From positions 30,118-52,933 of the forward strand of contig BMAT01002240.1 in NCBI GenBank assembly GCA_019649035.1: 22,816 nucleotides of DNA, read 5' to 3'. Within the stretch, counting starts at the first letter, position 1; every line of letters begins with the position of its first letter. A program made the translations under genes and the position numbers. The stretch comes from Elysia marginata. Taxonomy: Eukaryota > Mollusca > Gastropoda > Plakobranchidae. The notes beneath the pieces were generated by a model. The model was not told the DNA's origin. It worked only from the letters and a program-made list of their open reading frames with translations, and searched no databases. Below are positions 1-10,504 of this stretch, piece by piece.

Positions 1-2739
1 GGCAAAATCTATTAGACTAGTTTTGAGTTATAGCCCTTTAAATTCAACATTTTTTCATATTATAAACTATTTTTATTTGATTTAACATAAAACATCTTAA
101 GTAATAAAAAAGCTAGAGTAATAGTTTTTAAAATCATTCAAAGGAAAAACATTACAGATCATATTCATAACTCAATAAAACGTGGAAATAAGAGTTTCGC
201 CTGAGTTCCATGGTCTGCCTCACATTTTGTTGGAATCGCAACTTTTTTCTTTGAGATCCAAACATTACACCACAAACTAGATCAAAACAACGTACATTAC
301 TTATCTGTTAACTTTGCATTTGGGTTAGGTATTTTTTCACAAAATTGACATTAAGCTTAATTTCAAACTGATGGCATTCTGCTATTCCAACTCGAATACA
401 GTTTTTATGTGCACGCTTTCCTTTCCTTTTCAAACACTTTATCTTTAAAGGGACGCGTATTCAGATTGGATAATCGTTATTTTTGCAGTTTTATGTTCCT
501 TCAATAACTTTATCTGATGAGAGTATTGTTTAACAATTTTTAACTGTACTATCAAATGTTGGATTGCATTATGGCAATAAAAAGGACTCGTCTAATTATC
601 CTGAATAACGATTTTAAACAATTTTTTGCCATAAACTGAACAAAAAACCATTATAGAAAGACCTTGATACACTGCGCTAAATCGCAAAGAATCTACCAAG
701 GTGGACAAGAAAATCTGCCGCAGCAGCAAGTTGAGATGACCCTGCTAGCGGAAGGACATAGATCAAGCCAGTTTCACTCTACTAAAAGGACCTCTCGTCT
801 CGTATGAAAGAACAATGCTTTATTAAAAGCATGATATTGGTTGCTACGAAGATTTCTATTGCTTAGAAGCTATTTTTGAACTGTCATATGCTTGCAAAAG
901 TTTTGGAACTATTTTGCATGTTTGATTAGTGAGAACTAGTATAGCCTTATGATTACGACGACTCTTCTGGTTATCTTCCAACACCCCAGCCCTGTGTCAA
1001 AATAGGTCAATTATTCGGTACAGCCCTTGATTATACGTGCTCAAGGCTATCACAAAAAGGTGGGACTTATGGCCGCTTTCAGTAATAAAACAAGCTCAAT
1101 TAATACACAAAGACTATCAACGCTATACATAGGGTTTTTATTTTATTATTATGCAAAATTGGTATCATTTGGTAATGTTAGCAGAGTCTGTTTTTCTAGT
1201 TAGCCTGCTCTTGATATAAATACATGCAGTATAGAAACCTGTATTTTTGTATAGCTTCAGAGGTTGGGTTGAGAGAGAAATTGAGTTCGAGAAGAGTCTA
1301 TTACTGTGAACATTAAAAATGATCACTCTTGAAACTTGGGTTTGCTTTTAAATCAGAAGGCCACCCTCGGGATCCTTTGACATGTTTCCTCTGCCTTAAA
1401 GTCACATCGAATCCATAAAATAACTCATTGAAAGTTATAATCTAATGCATGGGTGGTTTAATGTCACGGGTAAGGGCTACGACTTTTACACTTTAGACGA
1501 AGATGTAGACATGCTTAGCCCCGAATTTGTAATCTAGTGGAAAATTGTAGCATTCTTTTAGGATCATCAGTTTGCTTCTTAAAGTAACTGAACATTTAAA
1601 TTATTTTTTGTTTGAATAGCGTAGAACGGTGTTTAAACATGAATACATTATTAAGGTTTTTCCCAAAGCAGTGTAGAAGAATGTGATTAATTTTTACAGC
1701 AGTTTAGTGATAGTAGATGTAAGTTTTAGGTCATTTATGTGAGTTGCTCTGAATGTAACTTCCATAATCATACACTTTAATCTCAGAATTAATAAAACTG
1801 TCAACACAAAGAAACAACTTTCACGTTCCAAGTGAGTATGAATATGCTAGTAACACAGCATGAGGCACTTAGAATGGCTCAATGAAGCAACAGCGCAGGT
1901 AATCACAGGCGCAGGTACTACCAGGTAGAAGCCGATCCTTTAAGCCACTACCATTTCGTATCAGCTTAGCACATCAATTCCTAGTGTTACACAAAACCAT
2001 GACAAGATGGTTAAGGGAAAATGAATGGCAAAAGGCGCAGCTACCTAACCTCCATTTGTAATTAAAATGTTAGAAACTTACAAGACTTAGTATCTTAATG
2101 AAAAGCAGGGAAAAATATAATTCATAGGAATGCCAACGCTAAGCTTTTATGTGAAACCTGAAGAAAAAGAGAGAAAACAAGTACCCGATACTGTTATTGG
2201 TTTAATCACAGCAAATATACACATTGAGGAATGTTAACACCATTGCTCGTTAGAAAAAAAAAGGTACCGATGATCAGAAACATAAAACAAAAATTTGCTA
2301 TCGTTGTAACAAAAACCAAAGACAAATTACTATCACAGTAGCAATATCTGCAGCGTCATAATGTCTTAAAAAAATAAAAAATAATATACACACAATTATT
2401 ATGTCTATCACGAAAAACGAATCAGGAGGCAAGGTAATCCCACATTATAATGCGCTCTTGAGCACTTCACCTTTGTGCTAAATGCATAAAAATGATCAAC
2501 ATTCACTTTTGATAACATGTTAGTATAATCATGTATCCTTTTTAGGCCCAGGCTCATGAAAAGCTTCCTCCTATAAGAAATACTTCATGCATCTAAATGT
2601 TTAAGTAAAAGTAGATATTTTGCTATTTCTGTTTAAAAATGAACAAGAAAAACTTGATTGTAAATTTCACCCTGGGAACTTTTTTACATGCTCAAATCTT
2701 TTCTCCCTCATACCAACATGTCTGAGATGCTTAAAGAGC
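1..2739. other. Intergenic, no gene recognised
   Basis: AT-rich sequence with frequent stops in all frames. I saw no splice-bounded exon, tRNA, LINE or SINE motif that I could support. It may hold old, unrecognisable repeats. Confidence 0.6.
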
Positions 2740-2740
2740 T

Positions 2741-2803
2741 CAACAGCAACTACACCACCACCAACAACAACAATAACAACAGCAACAACAACAATAGCAA
2801 GAA

Positions 2804-2866
<63 letters not shown>

Positions 2867-2940
2867 GACTACTACTACAGCTATTACTACTAATACTACT
2901 ACTACTATACCACCACCACCACCACTACTACTACTATTCC
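2741..2940. repeat. Compound AAC/ACT/ACC triplet microsatellite
   Basis: The tract begins with ACA/ACC-type triplets (about 2745-2800), continues as an almost perfect (ACT)n run of about 20 units (2805-2866), and ends in interrupted ACT and ACC triplets to about 2940. The open frames across it translate to homopolymeric Thr, Leu, Tyr or Val and reflect only the repeat, so I do not call a gene. It is the first of three (ACT)n tracts in the same orientation within 3.3 kb. Confidence 0.95.
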
Positions 2941-4158
2941 TTTTTTTAATTCCTTTTGTTCTTTTGTCTAAAAAATGACCCAGTTGGTTTTTTTGTGTTT
3001 TAGTGATCGGTTTCCATTTCATGTTTGTTTTTAATCTTTTGTCCACCCCTTTTCTTTTGAATACAATTTTTTAGCTCTGTGTATTAAAGATCATTTCTTT
3101 TTACCGAAAGTGAAAAGGGTTAATATCTAATTTCTAACCCTCGGTTTCAATTAGTCGCAAGGAGCCATTCTAAACATTCCCAGTGCATGAGGGACCTACT
3201 TGCGTCACCAGACTCTTCTTCACTTTCCTCAATTCATATTTCGTCACCATCTAGTTCACTTTTAGCCGATTTGTTATCCTCTACGAAGGTGTTTAATTTT
3301 TTTGTTTTGCGCACGAATTGGATTTTTACGCCTTTCTTTTATTGTTACGGTATCCTGGCTTAATGTAAGTCAGACAAACCTGTTGGGGCTTGCATTTGGC
3401 TGGAAAATCATCAGTTTTAAGGCACTTCTACAAGCTGTTTGTGTTTTTAGTAAAAAAAAAGGAATGTTTTAAATGGTCCCATATGTCGAATTTGGACCAA
3501 AGGAGTTGAGAGTAAAGATAACAATATCAATCTCCGCCATGTCAACTAATTGGTTAGTTTACGTGATGGACACTTTATCCTCTCCATCATTATCTTTGAT
3601 CGTACCTTTAATCCCAATTTTTAAATACTTGTTTCAATACTATCATTGATCTAATTGGAAAAACCTATTTTGTAGTTTTGTGACGGGCTTTTTGCTGTCG
3701 TTTTGTATTAAGAAAAAGTTAAGTTTTTATATGGTCAAATTCTCAAGAATAACTACATACCGTTTTCCTGGAATATATTCGCCTTTTCTCTGGGCAGCCA
3801 CAATGCTTCACTTTCAGCCTTTATTTTCAATTGCTAAAAATATCTCAAAGTGACCCACCCCGTCTGGTAAGTCGCGGATGGTCATAAAGACTGGTGGGAC
3901 ATTTCATTGAGGTTCACTCATAATTGATAACAGAATTCCTGAGGTTCCTTTTTAAGGTGTTGAAAATAGGTCTCAAGCCAGTTAAGAAGGTAAATAAACA
4001 ACAACGAATTGACGTAAATTGTAAACTTGGTTTCAGAATTTTGTAAACAAATTATAGCCATTTTGTTGTTACTCTGAGAATGTTTAGACCTGTCATAATT
4101 ATTATTGATGAGTTTCCTCGAAGGCTTGAGGAGTGAATGAGACCCTGAGATAAATAAA
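2941..4158. other. Intergenic, no gene recognised
   Basis: Between the first microsatellite and the GACA repeat I see only short open frames with no family resemblance. Pyrimidine-rich stretches occur near 2940-3060 and 3290-3350. Confidence 0.55.
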
Positions 4159-4204
4159 GAGAGAGAGACAGAGAGACAGACAGAGAGACAGACAGACAGA
4201 CAGT
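4159..4204. repeat. GA/GACA simple repeat
   Basis: Short GAGA units pass into GACA units over about 45 bp. The minus-strand frame across it encodes Ser-Val-Cys-Leu type repeats, which is a by-product of the tetranucleotide. A weaker, interrupted GACA-like patch recurs near 21200-21245. Confidence 0.9.
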
Positions 4205-4560
4205 CAGAGGGAAGGGGCGTTAACCCAAATGACAAGGATCACTGTCCCTGAAAAAAAAGAGAATTTGAATAAAAAGTATAGGATAATAAATTCAGGAAGA
4301 GTAACATAGCATAGAAAAAAATTAAGATAAAGAGACTAGAGTCGGAAACAAAGACAAAAAGGATAAAAAAGAAGGGACTTTTATACAGAAAAAGCTGAAT
4401 TATGGGACATAAATAAAATAAATCCTAATTTATAAACAAGCATACAATAATGAAAAAGAAAAAAAATAAACAAAGGAAGACAAAGTAAAAACCCCCATTA
4501 ATTTTACGGTTTGTTGCCTTTCACAAAATATGAAATAGGACTAATTCTACTACTTATAAT

Positions 4561-4571
4561 ACAGCTATTAT

Positions 4572-4602
<31 letters not shown>

Positions 4603-4618
4603 GCTACTGCTGCTGCTG

Positions 4619-4681
<63 letters not shown>

Positions 4682-4698
4682 ATGATGCTGCTGCTGCC
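4561..4698. repeat. CTG/CTA compound triplet microsatellite
   Basis: The tract opens with CTG triplets broken by single CTA units (about 4570-4620), followed by 20 perfect ACT units (4621-4680), and closes with AAT GAT GCT GCT GCT GCC. The LINE remnant starts within about 40 bp of its right edge. A similar (ACT)n tract with an AAT-ACT-(GCT)4 end lies just beyond the LINE's other end. Confidence 0.95.
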
Positions 4699-4734
4699 AC
4701 TCTTCAGTTATAATTGAGAATGTAATTGAGAATG

Positions 4735-5930
4735 TAAGATCTTAACCAACCTTCATGAAGTATGGTGTCCCCCAGGGATCTGTATTAGGTCGAATTTTGT
4801 TTTTTCTTGTCCACACAACCTCTCGGTAACCTCAGTAAGATATTCAATTTTTCTTTTCATAAGTATGCTGATGACACTCAGCTTTATACTTCAGTAGACG
4901 TGACCCAAATAAGTTCTTCCCTGGAATCTCTTGATGAGTGTGTGAAAGCGATCTCCTCATGAATGTCAACCAACGCTTTAAAATTAAATGAAGATAAAAC
5001 TGAATTGATGATTATTGGAGCTCCATCAATACTGAAATCTATTGATGTGTCAAATTTTAAACTGTGTGGCAATAAAATTTCTTTCTCTGCCTGTGAAAAA
5101 AACCTTGGAGTATTGATAGACAACAGTTTTACCATGAATGATCAAATTTCAGAGATTAGACGTTCTTGTTACCTAGAAATTTGAAAAAATTGCCCACATT
5201 AGACCTTATCTTTCTGTTAAAGCAACAAACAAACTTGTCTGTGTTTTTGTAACTTCAAAATTAGATTATTGCAATTCTTTTATGACTTGGATCTCTGAAC
5301 CTATAACTGCTAAATTACAGCAAGTTCAAAACAACGCTGCAAAATTGGTGTATAGGAAGAAGAGAATGATCATGAAACCTTTATTGAAAGAGTTGCATTG
5401 GCTACCAGTTAAACAGCGCATTGAGAATGAGCAGCATCTATTGTATTTCAATGTTTAAATCTTCCAAATTATCCAACCTATTTGAGTACTATGTTTACAC
5501 CTTACACTCCTACAAGGACTTTAAGATCAGAAAAGAAGAATTTGTTAGCCGAATCTAGAACAAAATTGAAAACCTATAGGGACAGAACTTTTACTTTCCA
5601 GTGCCCAGATGTTTGGAACCGTCTACCCTTATCAGTCCAACAGTCCGAATCATTATCTAGACTTTAAACAGTTCTGAAGACATACTTGTTTAAAAACTAA
5701 GCCATTATAAAAAAATTATTAGGAACCCTAAATTTACAATTATTTTTGTCCATATTTTCTTGCAAATGAAATATCTATCTTTTTTTTTAATTGATTTTGT
5801 TTCTTCCAATTTCCAATTGTCTACGTTATCCCTATTTTTGTAAACTTGTATGAAAGAAATTGTGTAGCTTTAATTTTGTTAAACGCTTTGAGACTCTATT
5901 TTATTGTAAAAAGCGCTATATATATTTATA
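4735..5930 (+). mobile_element. Decayed 5'-truncated L2/CR1/Jockey-like LINE, reverse transcriptase 3' half
   Basis: This is the 3' part of the ORF2 of a non-LTR retrotransposon, which copied its RNA into DNA at a nicked target. Visible in order are the GVPQGSVLG motif (4764 onward), the catalytic YADD box (4864-4875), a NALKLNEDKTE segment, LDYCNS (5261 onward), HWLPV (about 5396) and the C-terminal TLRS...DVWNRLPLSV segment ending in TYLFKN. The copy is dead. The frame changes at least three times, a TGA at 4960-4962 stands where relatives usually have Trp, and further stops occur after LEI, FNV and LSRL. Everything upstream of the mid-RT is missing, as expected for 5' truncation. The 3' end near 5884-5925 has a short CGCTTT/AAAGCG stem followed by a TATA-rich tail, then an (ACT)n tract. 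Clade assignment within the L2/CR1/Jockey group is tentative. Confidence 0.9.
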
Positions 5931-5949
5931 TATTTAGATATTACTATGA

Positions 5950-5969
5950 TTATTACAACTACAACAACA

Positions 5970-6036
<67 letters not shown>

Positions 6037-6056
6037 ATACTGCTGCTGCTGCTTGA
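5950..6056. repeat. (ACT)n/(GCT)n microsatellite at LINE 3' end
   Basis: Starting about 25 bp after the LINE's GCGCTATA end, AAC and ACT triplets lead into about 22 perfect ACT units (5970-6036), closing with AAT ACT GCT GCT GCT GCT. The closing part resembles that of the tract at 4621-4698. The position fits either seeding by the LINE tail or insertion of the LINE into an existing (ACT)n site. Confidence 0.95.
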
Positions 6057-8187
6057 ACTGCTATAACTACAACAAAAATACTGCAACTGAGAATGAATCT
6101 GGATAATTTTTAACGTTTGCATGTGTCACATCTGGAAAAAAAGTTATTCAAATAGGTTAGAGGAGCTGTATTTGTCGAACATAGAGCTTTAACTTAATTT
6201 TCATTAAGAAAAAATTTTGATCGTGTTTAATCTACCTAAACTAAATGACATACCCCAGAACAATAGTTTTTCGACATATTTAAATTTAAAGAAATCGGAT
6301 CTCCATTTTTCGATTCAAAAGATTCTAGTAGTGTAAGAAATACAGTTTTTTATTTTTAAAAATGTTTGAAATTTTTTGACTAAATATTTTATTATATTTT
6401 GAAGGAAACTTGATTTTCTGCATGAAATCTTAAAGTAGAAACAGAAGAGGAGGAAGAAATAACGTACTTCTGTAAGTTTTTTTTATAATTTGAAATGTTC
6501 GATATGTGTTTCATCAGGCTTAGTCACGGTGCTAAGGTCTGTGCACGTGACATATACCTTTAACAACACGTTTTAGGTTTTAGCAGTTAAATATGCAACA
6601 GCTAGCTGATTTAAGACTGTTCCATTTGTAAAGATTCTGATCAATATTAGATACGGTGAGAGTAGCCTGCACGAACTCCAGAGCGTCTCACTTCTGGCAT
6701 AACTAAGTTCCTTACCTCTCATTATACTAGTTCAAAGACCAAAAACTGAAAGTTCCTCGAGCATCTTGCCTTTTTGTTATTTAGAACATCCTTTTTACCA
6801 TCGTTAACACCAAAGCAGTCAAAGAACGCCACAAATGGCAATCAAATGGGCAATTCCGGTTTTGTTCTGAGCTCCTAGTCCTATGATCTCACTTTCTCAT
6901 TAATCATTTATTGTCTAAAGTACTCATCAGTTTTATCTAAGACCTCAACACAAGGGGTTCATTTTGTCCTCGTGGAACCTGCAGGAAAGAAAAACGGTGC
7001 GAAAAGAAAAGAAATGAAACAGAAATTTTATGTTATGGTTAGCTGCTACAACGTTTTTCTCATTTCAAACTCATGACAGATTGAGGAAACCTCAAAACCC
7101 ATTTTCTGGCCTAAAATTTTGTTGTTTCCTTCGGAAGTTCAATTTACCTGTGTGATTTATACCAATATACTTTCTTTTTAAACTTTTGATATATAGTAAT
7201 TTTATTGGTTTATATGTGTTTTAATCTTTCAATAGAACTGAAAACTTAAACTAATTAAAATCTTGCGTGATTTACACCTGCATCTTTTGTTAGTAAGATA
7301 AAAACAAAAGATTGAAACCATCCATTTTACATCATTAGTTTTACGCTACTGCTACATTGTTTACCTATCCTTTAAATGAAGCCGATATATTATAGCACAC
7401 ATTATAATTATTAACGCGTTATTACTTCAAACATGTTATTTAGGATTATGAAACCCAGACTGCTAACCGTAGTAGCTGATATATGTTTTTTTCTTAAATT
7501 GAAAAATGGTCAATTATTTAAGACAACCATTGCAAATAAATCACAACTCGGAAACCCGGCCATTCAGATGTATTCACCCCATACATGAGTAGAAATGTAA
7601 ATTTAGAGGACTTTTATATTTAAAGGGATCTAACTCAAAAAAAGTTTGTTTGTTTTTTATGTTTGAATCCCTTCGATCGAATTAAAAACTCATCCAAAAA
7701 GTTCGATGGAGCTGTGAGTTATTAAAGTATTGTTTCTACGCCCAGTTTTTAAAGATATGGCTTCTTTGACAATTCTTGTTCAAAAATCAATTTCCAATCT
7801 GTACCCGATATCACACATAGCCGCACTAAACTCTGTAAAACTTGCGATAATTTATAGGCAAAGCCACTATTTATTAACTTCTTATTTAATAAACGGAAAA
7901 CCAATTATTATCATTTCTTTCCAATCAACGGAACTTAAGTAGAACTCCGGTACGGAAAGAGAAACTAGAAAGGCACAACCTTTAAATAATCATTAAACGG
8001 AGGGACGGCGTAGTTTGAATCTTATTTTTTAAATTTTCCAACAGCGATCGCGTGCCTCTTGCCCTACAGCCAGGCTCATGGAATTTCAATTTAGTCTTAA
8101 AATAATCCTCAAAAAAAAACCAAAGCGTCATATAACGTGAGTGTGCGTTTTCCTTCATAAGGATAAGGACTCCATGACAATGCACAA
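6057..8187. other. Intergenic / upstream region, no coding exon recognised
   Basis: AT-rich sequence with no supportable exon, tRNA or transposon motif. The right-hand part probably holds the promoter and any 5' UTR exon of the lectin gene, but I cannot place a TATA box or initiator with confidence. Confidence 0.5.
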
Positions 8188-8214
8188 TACTGACTGTTTT
8201 CATTTTCTCTAGGT
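8188..8214 (+). promoter_or_regulatory. Splice acceptor of a probable 5' UTR intron
   Basis: TACTGAC (8188-8194) looks like a branch point. A pyrimidine-rich run follows, then CTCTAG ending at 8212, only two bases before the lectin start codon. This suggests the gene has an upstream non-coding exon spliced directly in front of the ATG. Inferred from sequence only; the donor was not located. Confidence 0.5.
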
Positions 8215-8290
8215 ATGTGGAACATGATGTTCTTCAACATAATCATCTTAACATTATTCCAAACGCTGAAAGCATGCGATTATTTTGGAG
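8215..8290 (+). CDS. Secreted C-type-lectin-like protein, exon 1 (signal peptide)
   Basis: This exon encodes residues 1-25 plus the first base of codon 26. Met-Trp-Asn-Met-Met is followed by a hydrophobic stretch (FFNIIILTLF) and QTLKA|C, a good signal peptide with cleavage probable after Ala20, so the product should be secreted. The ATG was chosen because it lies just after a strong splice acceptor and opens directly into the signal peptide. The frame runs into intron-like sequence. The best donor is AG|GCAAGT at 8289-8294, the consensus of GC-AG introns; no GT donor fits here. Phase 1 here matches the phase of exon 2, restoring an Asp codon across the junction. The exon was too short to stand out as an open frame. 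The main alternative is a small unseen exon inside intron 1. Confidence 0.72.
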
Positions 8291-9264
8291 GCAAGTGGGT
8301 CTTCTATTGCATGTACTTCTCTCTTACCCTCTGGTATAAGTTTGCTTTTTTTAACTCATTACTTGTCTTAATATATTGAGGTTTTTCTTTTTTTAATTGG
8401 TCACAATTAAGATCAATGACTATTTCCTAATAATTAAATAAATCATTGCATATGAGTGTAATGGCGACTTTCCACTTGTTTTGCTTTGAGAGAATTACGC
8501 TCTTTACAAACAAAAATTTAACAAGATAAATTTAATATTCTTAGAATGGTACCCAAGCTGGCAGATTTTTCATGAAATTATTCTAACTAGAAGGTTCAAT
8601 CATAAATGGCAATCCTAAAATATCATTGTTGCAGTTGATTTTGTATTTTCATAAAATATTTTCAGAGTTACTGATTTTTGACAGGGTTCTTGTGGCAAAA
8701 ATCTTTACAACAGCACATCGACTTTACAACGTCTTCAAAAGTCTTCAAAATAAGCTTTCATTTTCAAATTTCTTTTAAAATTTCAGAATTAGTGTTACAG
8801 GTCATCATTGATAAAACTTGCCGCTTTTTTATGTTTGTTCTTTTAGGTCGGGAAGCAAAATTACAGCTGTGCTTTGAAGTTCTAAAACTTTTTATTTGTT
8901 AACATCACTTGGCTCTAATTTGAAGAATATATAGGTAGGCATAGAACAGAAAGGCTCTATCCAGTTTTCATTGTTGACATACAACCCTTTCAGTTATTCT
9001 TTTTGTATAATCAATTTCGCATTCGTTTTCATTAGTTACTTAGAAACTTTAAGTGGCCTTCGCATATTAGATCTGCAATAGTTTTTTTTACTTTAGATAG
9101 TCTTTGCGTAAACTGTCCTATCTTTATATTTTAAATACTTTACGAACGGTTTTCATTTTTGTAAACTTTACTTTATGAAGGACTATTAGCTCTAAATGTT
9201 ACCCCACTTTTTTCCATGCTCCTCAATGATTTAATATAATTAATTTTTATTTGGCCTATCATAG
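8291..9264 (+). other. Intron 1 of the lectin gene (GC-AG)
   Basis: AT-rich intronic sequence of 974 bp starting GCAAGT and ending in ATCATAG at 9258-9264. I see no further exon or mobile element in it. The open frame at 8678-8902 has no family resemblance and is treated as chance. Confidence 0.6.
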
Positions 9265-9560
9265 ATGGCCAGTCACCAGGAAGACACTATAGTTTTTCCA
9301 AGCTGGCCACCTCCCTTGACTTGTATAAATACCAAGACAACAATGGCATCACGTGGTCTGATACAGCCAATCCAATCCAATGTGCTCGTCTGACAAAAGG
9401 CGAATGTTGCCGACCAAAGGGCTTTCTGTATGATGCCAACTCTAGAATGTGCCGCCCAATATTCTGGAGACCGGGGTATGATACTGAGATACCTGTCGTT
9501 CGTCCTGGGAACAGCAGTCTATATCGGTTTGGGAACAGTGCTTGTAAGCCTGGATTTCAG
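9265..9560 (+). CDS. Secreted C-type-lectin-like protein, exon 2 (Cys-rich N-terminal region)
   Basis: The exon completes codon 26 and encodes residues 26-124. It is bounded by an acceptor at 9263-9264 and a donor CAG|GTACGG at 9558-9566, ending in phase 0. The sequence is clearly protein-like: DLYKYQDNNGITWSD, then five cysteines (one after PIQ, a vicinal pair in GECC, one in SRMC, one in SACKPGF). I do not recognise this segment as a named domain. It sits between the signal peptide and the CTLD and may form its own disulfide-bonded module. Reading past the donor gives a stop within about a dozen codons, which supports the splice. Codon use and GC content are higher than in the introns around it. 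Function unknown; extracellular location inferred from the signal peptide. Confidence 0.8.
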
Positions 9561-9564
9561 GTAC

Positions 9565-10464
9565 GGCTTAAATTATTTTTGAATGATAAAGCGTGATACG
9601 CGTGTCATGCCAAGTGGTAATTTTGTAGTTGGAAATGAAAACATAAAGTGATAAGGCAAAAATCCTAGGGGTGTATTTTGACACCATGCTGTCTAACAAT
9701 ATTCAAATTGGAAATATCTGTAAAAAAATAAAATGTATTGTGAACTCTCTAAGATTGGAAAAATGTCATCTTTACTAGGTAGAACATCCTTGATGTGTCT
9801 TGTATCGCTTTTATCTTTCCAGGGCTTGATTATTGTAATTCTTTACTAGCTAATTTGCCCTCAAAATCTATTCAGAGACTTCAGAGATCTCAGAATAATG
9901 CTTCTAGGATGATCCTAAAAAAGAACAAAAGGGAGCATGTAACACCGCTTCTTGTATATCTATATTGGCTTCCTGTAGATGATAGGAGTAAATTTCAATT
10001 AGCTGTACTCTGTCACAAAGTTCTACGAGTACAAAACAAAGCACCATTGTATTTGTCATCTATGATTAGCGTTTACAAACAATCTCGCACATTGCGCAGT
10101 AGCAGTAAAAATTCGTTAGTTGTAACTGCAGTGAAAACTAAGACCTATGGAGGAAAATCAGCATCATATGCAGCTCCTCACGTTTGGAACTCGCTTCCTC
10201 TGTCCTTTCGATAGATAAAGGACTCGCAGGAGTTCAAGTCTGCGTTAAAAACGCACCTATTCCAAATGCATCTGTCCGAACTTGATTTTGTTCTGTGAAT
10301 GTGTATTGAAAAGATGTAAATGTCATTGTTGTCTAATGCTCTTTGAGCTTTTTGTAAAAGCGCTATATAAATGTTCTTCATTATTTATTATTATTAATAT
10401 TATACATATATATCTAACACTTTCGAGATTTTGAGCAGGCTTCAATTATTTTTGAGTGATACAG
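9565..10464. repeat. 27-bp direct duplication flanking the intronic LINE
   Basis: A 27-bp segment at 9565-9591 recurs at 10438-10464 with 24 of 27 bases identical; the core AATTATTTTTGA is exact. The copies bracket the LINE remnant, so they look like an old target-site duplication. The right-hand copy lies about 45 bp beyond the LINE tail, which is further than expected for a simple insertion. Confidence 0.6.
9655..10400 (+). mobile_element. 5'-truncated L2/CR1/Jockey-like LINE in lectin intron 2
   Basis: The C-terminal end of a non-LTR retrotransposon ORF2. An ILGVYFD segment (about 9665-9685) is followed by a frame change, then a long open stretch (9795-10214): LDYCNSLLANLPSKS, RLQRSQNNASRMI, YWLPVDDR, APLYLSSMI, RTLRSSSKNSLV, APHVWNSLPLS. 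A TAG at 10212-10214 breaks the reading, and the same frame then resumes with KSALKTHLF and ends near 10298. The 3' UTR closes with a GCTTTT-TGT-AAAAGC hairpin (10347-10361), GCGCTATATAAAT, and an ATT-rich tail to about 10400. It has fewer lesions than the LINE at 4.7-5.9 kb, so it may be younger. It shares that element's 3' terminus. It does not disturb either flanking splice site. Confidence 0.9.
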
Positions 10465-10504
10465 ATTGATATATCTATATCTAACACTTTCGATACTTGA
10501 GCGG
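10409..10504. repeat. Two-copy ~30-bp direct repeat
   Basis: The block starting TATATCTAACACTTTCGA at 10409 recurs at 10476, followed in both by a related segment ending TTGAGCAGGC or TTGAGCGGC. The 35-bp spacer contains the right copy of the LINE-flanking 27-bp duplication. Confidence 0.75.

Noticed and set aside
2620-3046. Open frames on both strands encoding poly-Leu, poly-Thr or poly-Val
   Set aside because: They are translations of a triplet microsatellite in different frames, with no unique protein sequence or splice context. The same applies to 4511-4717 and 5846-6122.
3918-4235. Minus-strand 105-codon frame with a Cys/Ser-rich start
   Set aside because: Its N-terminal part is the GACA repeat; the rest resembles no protein.
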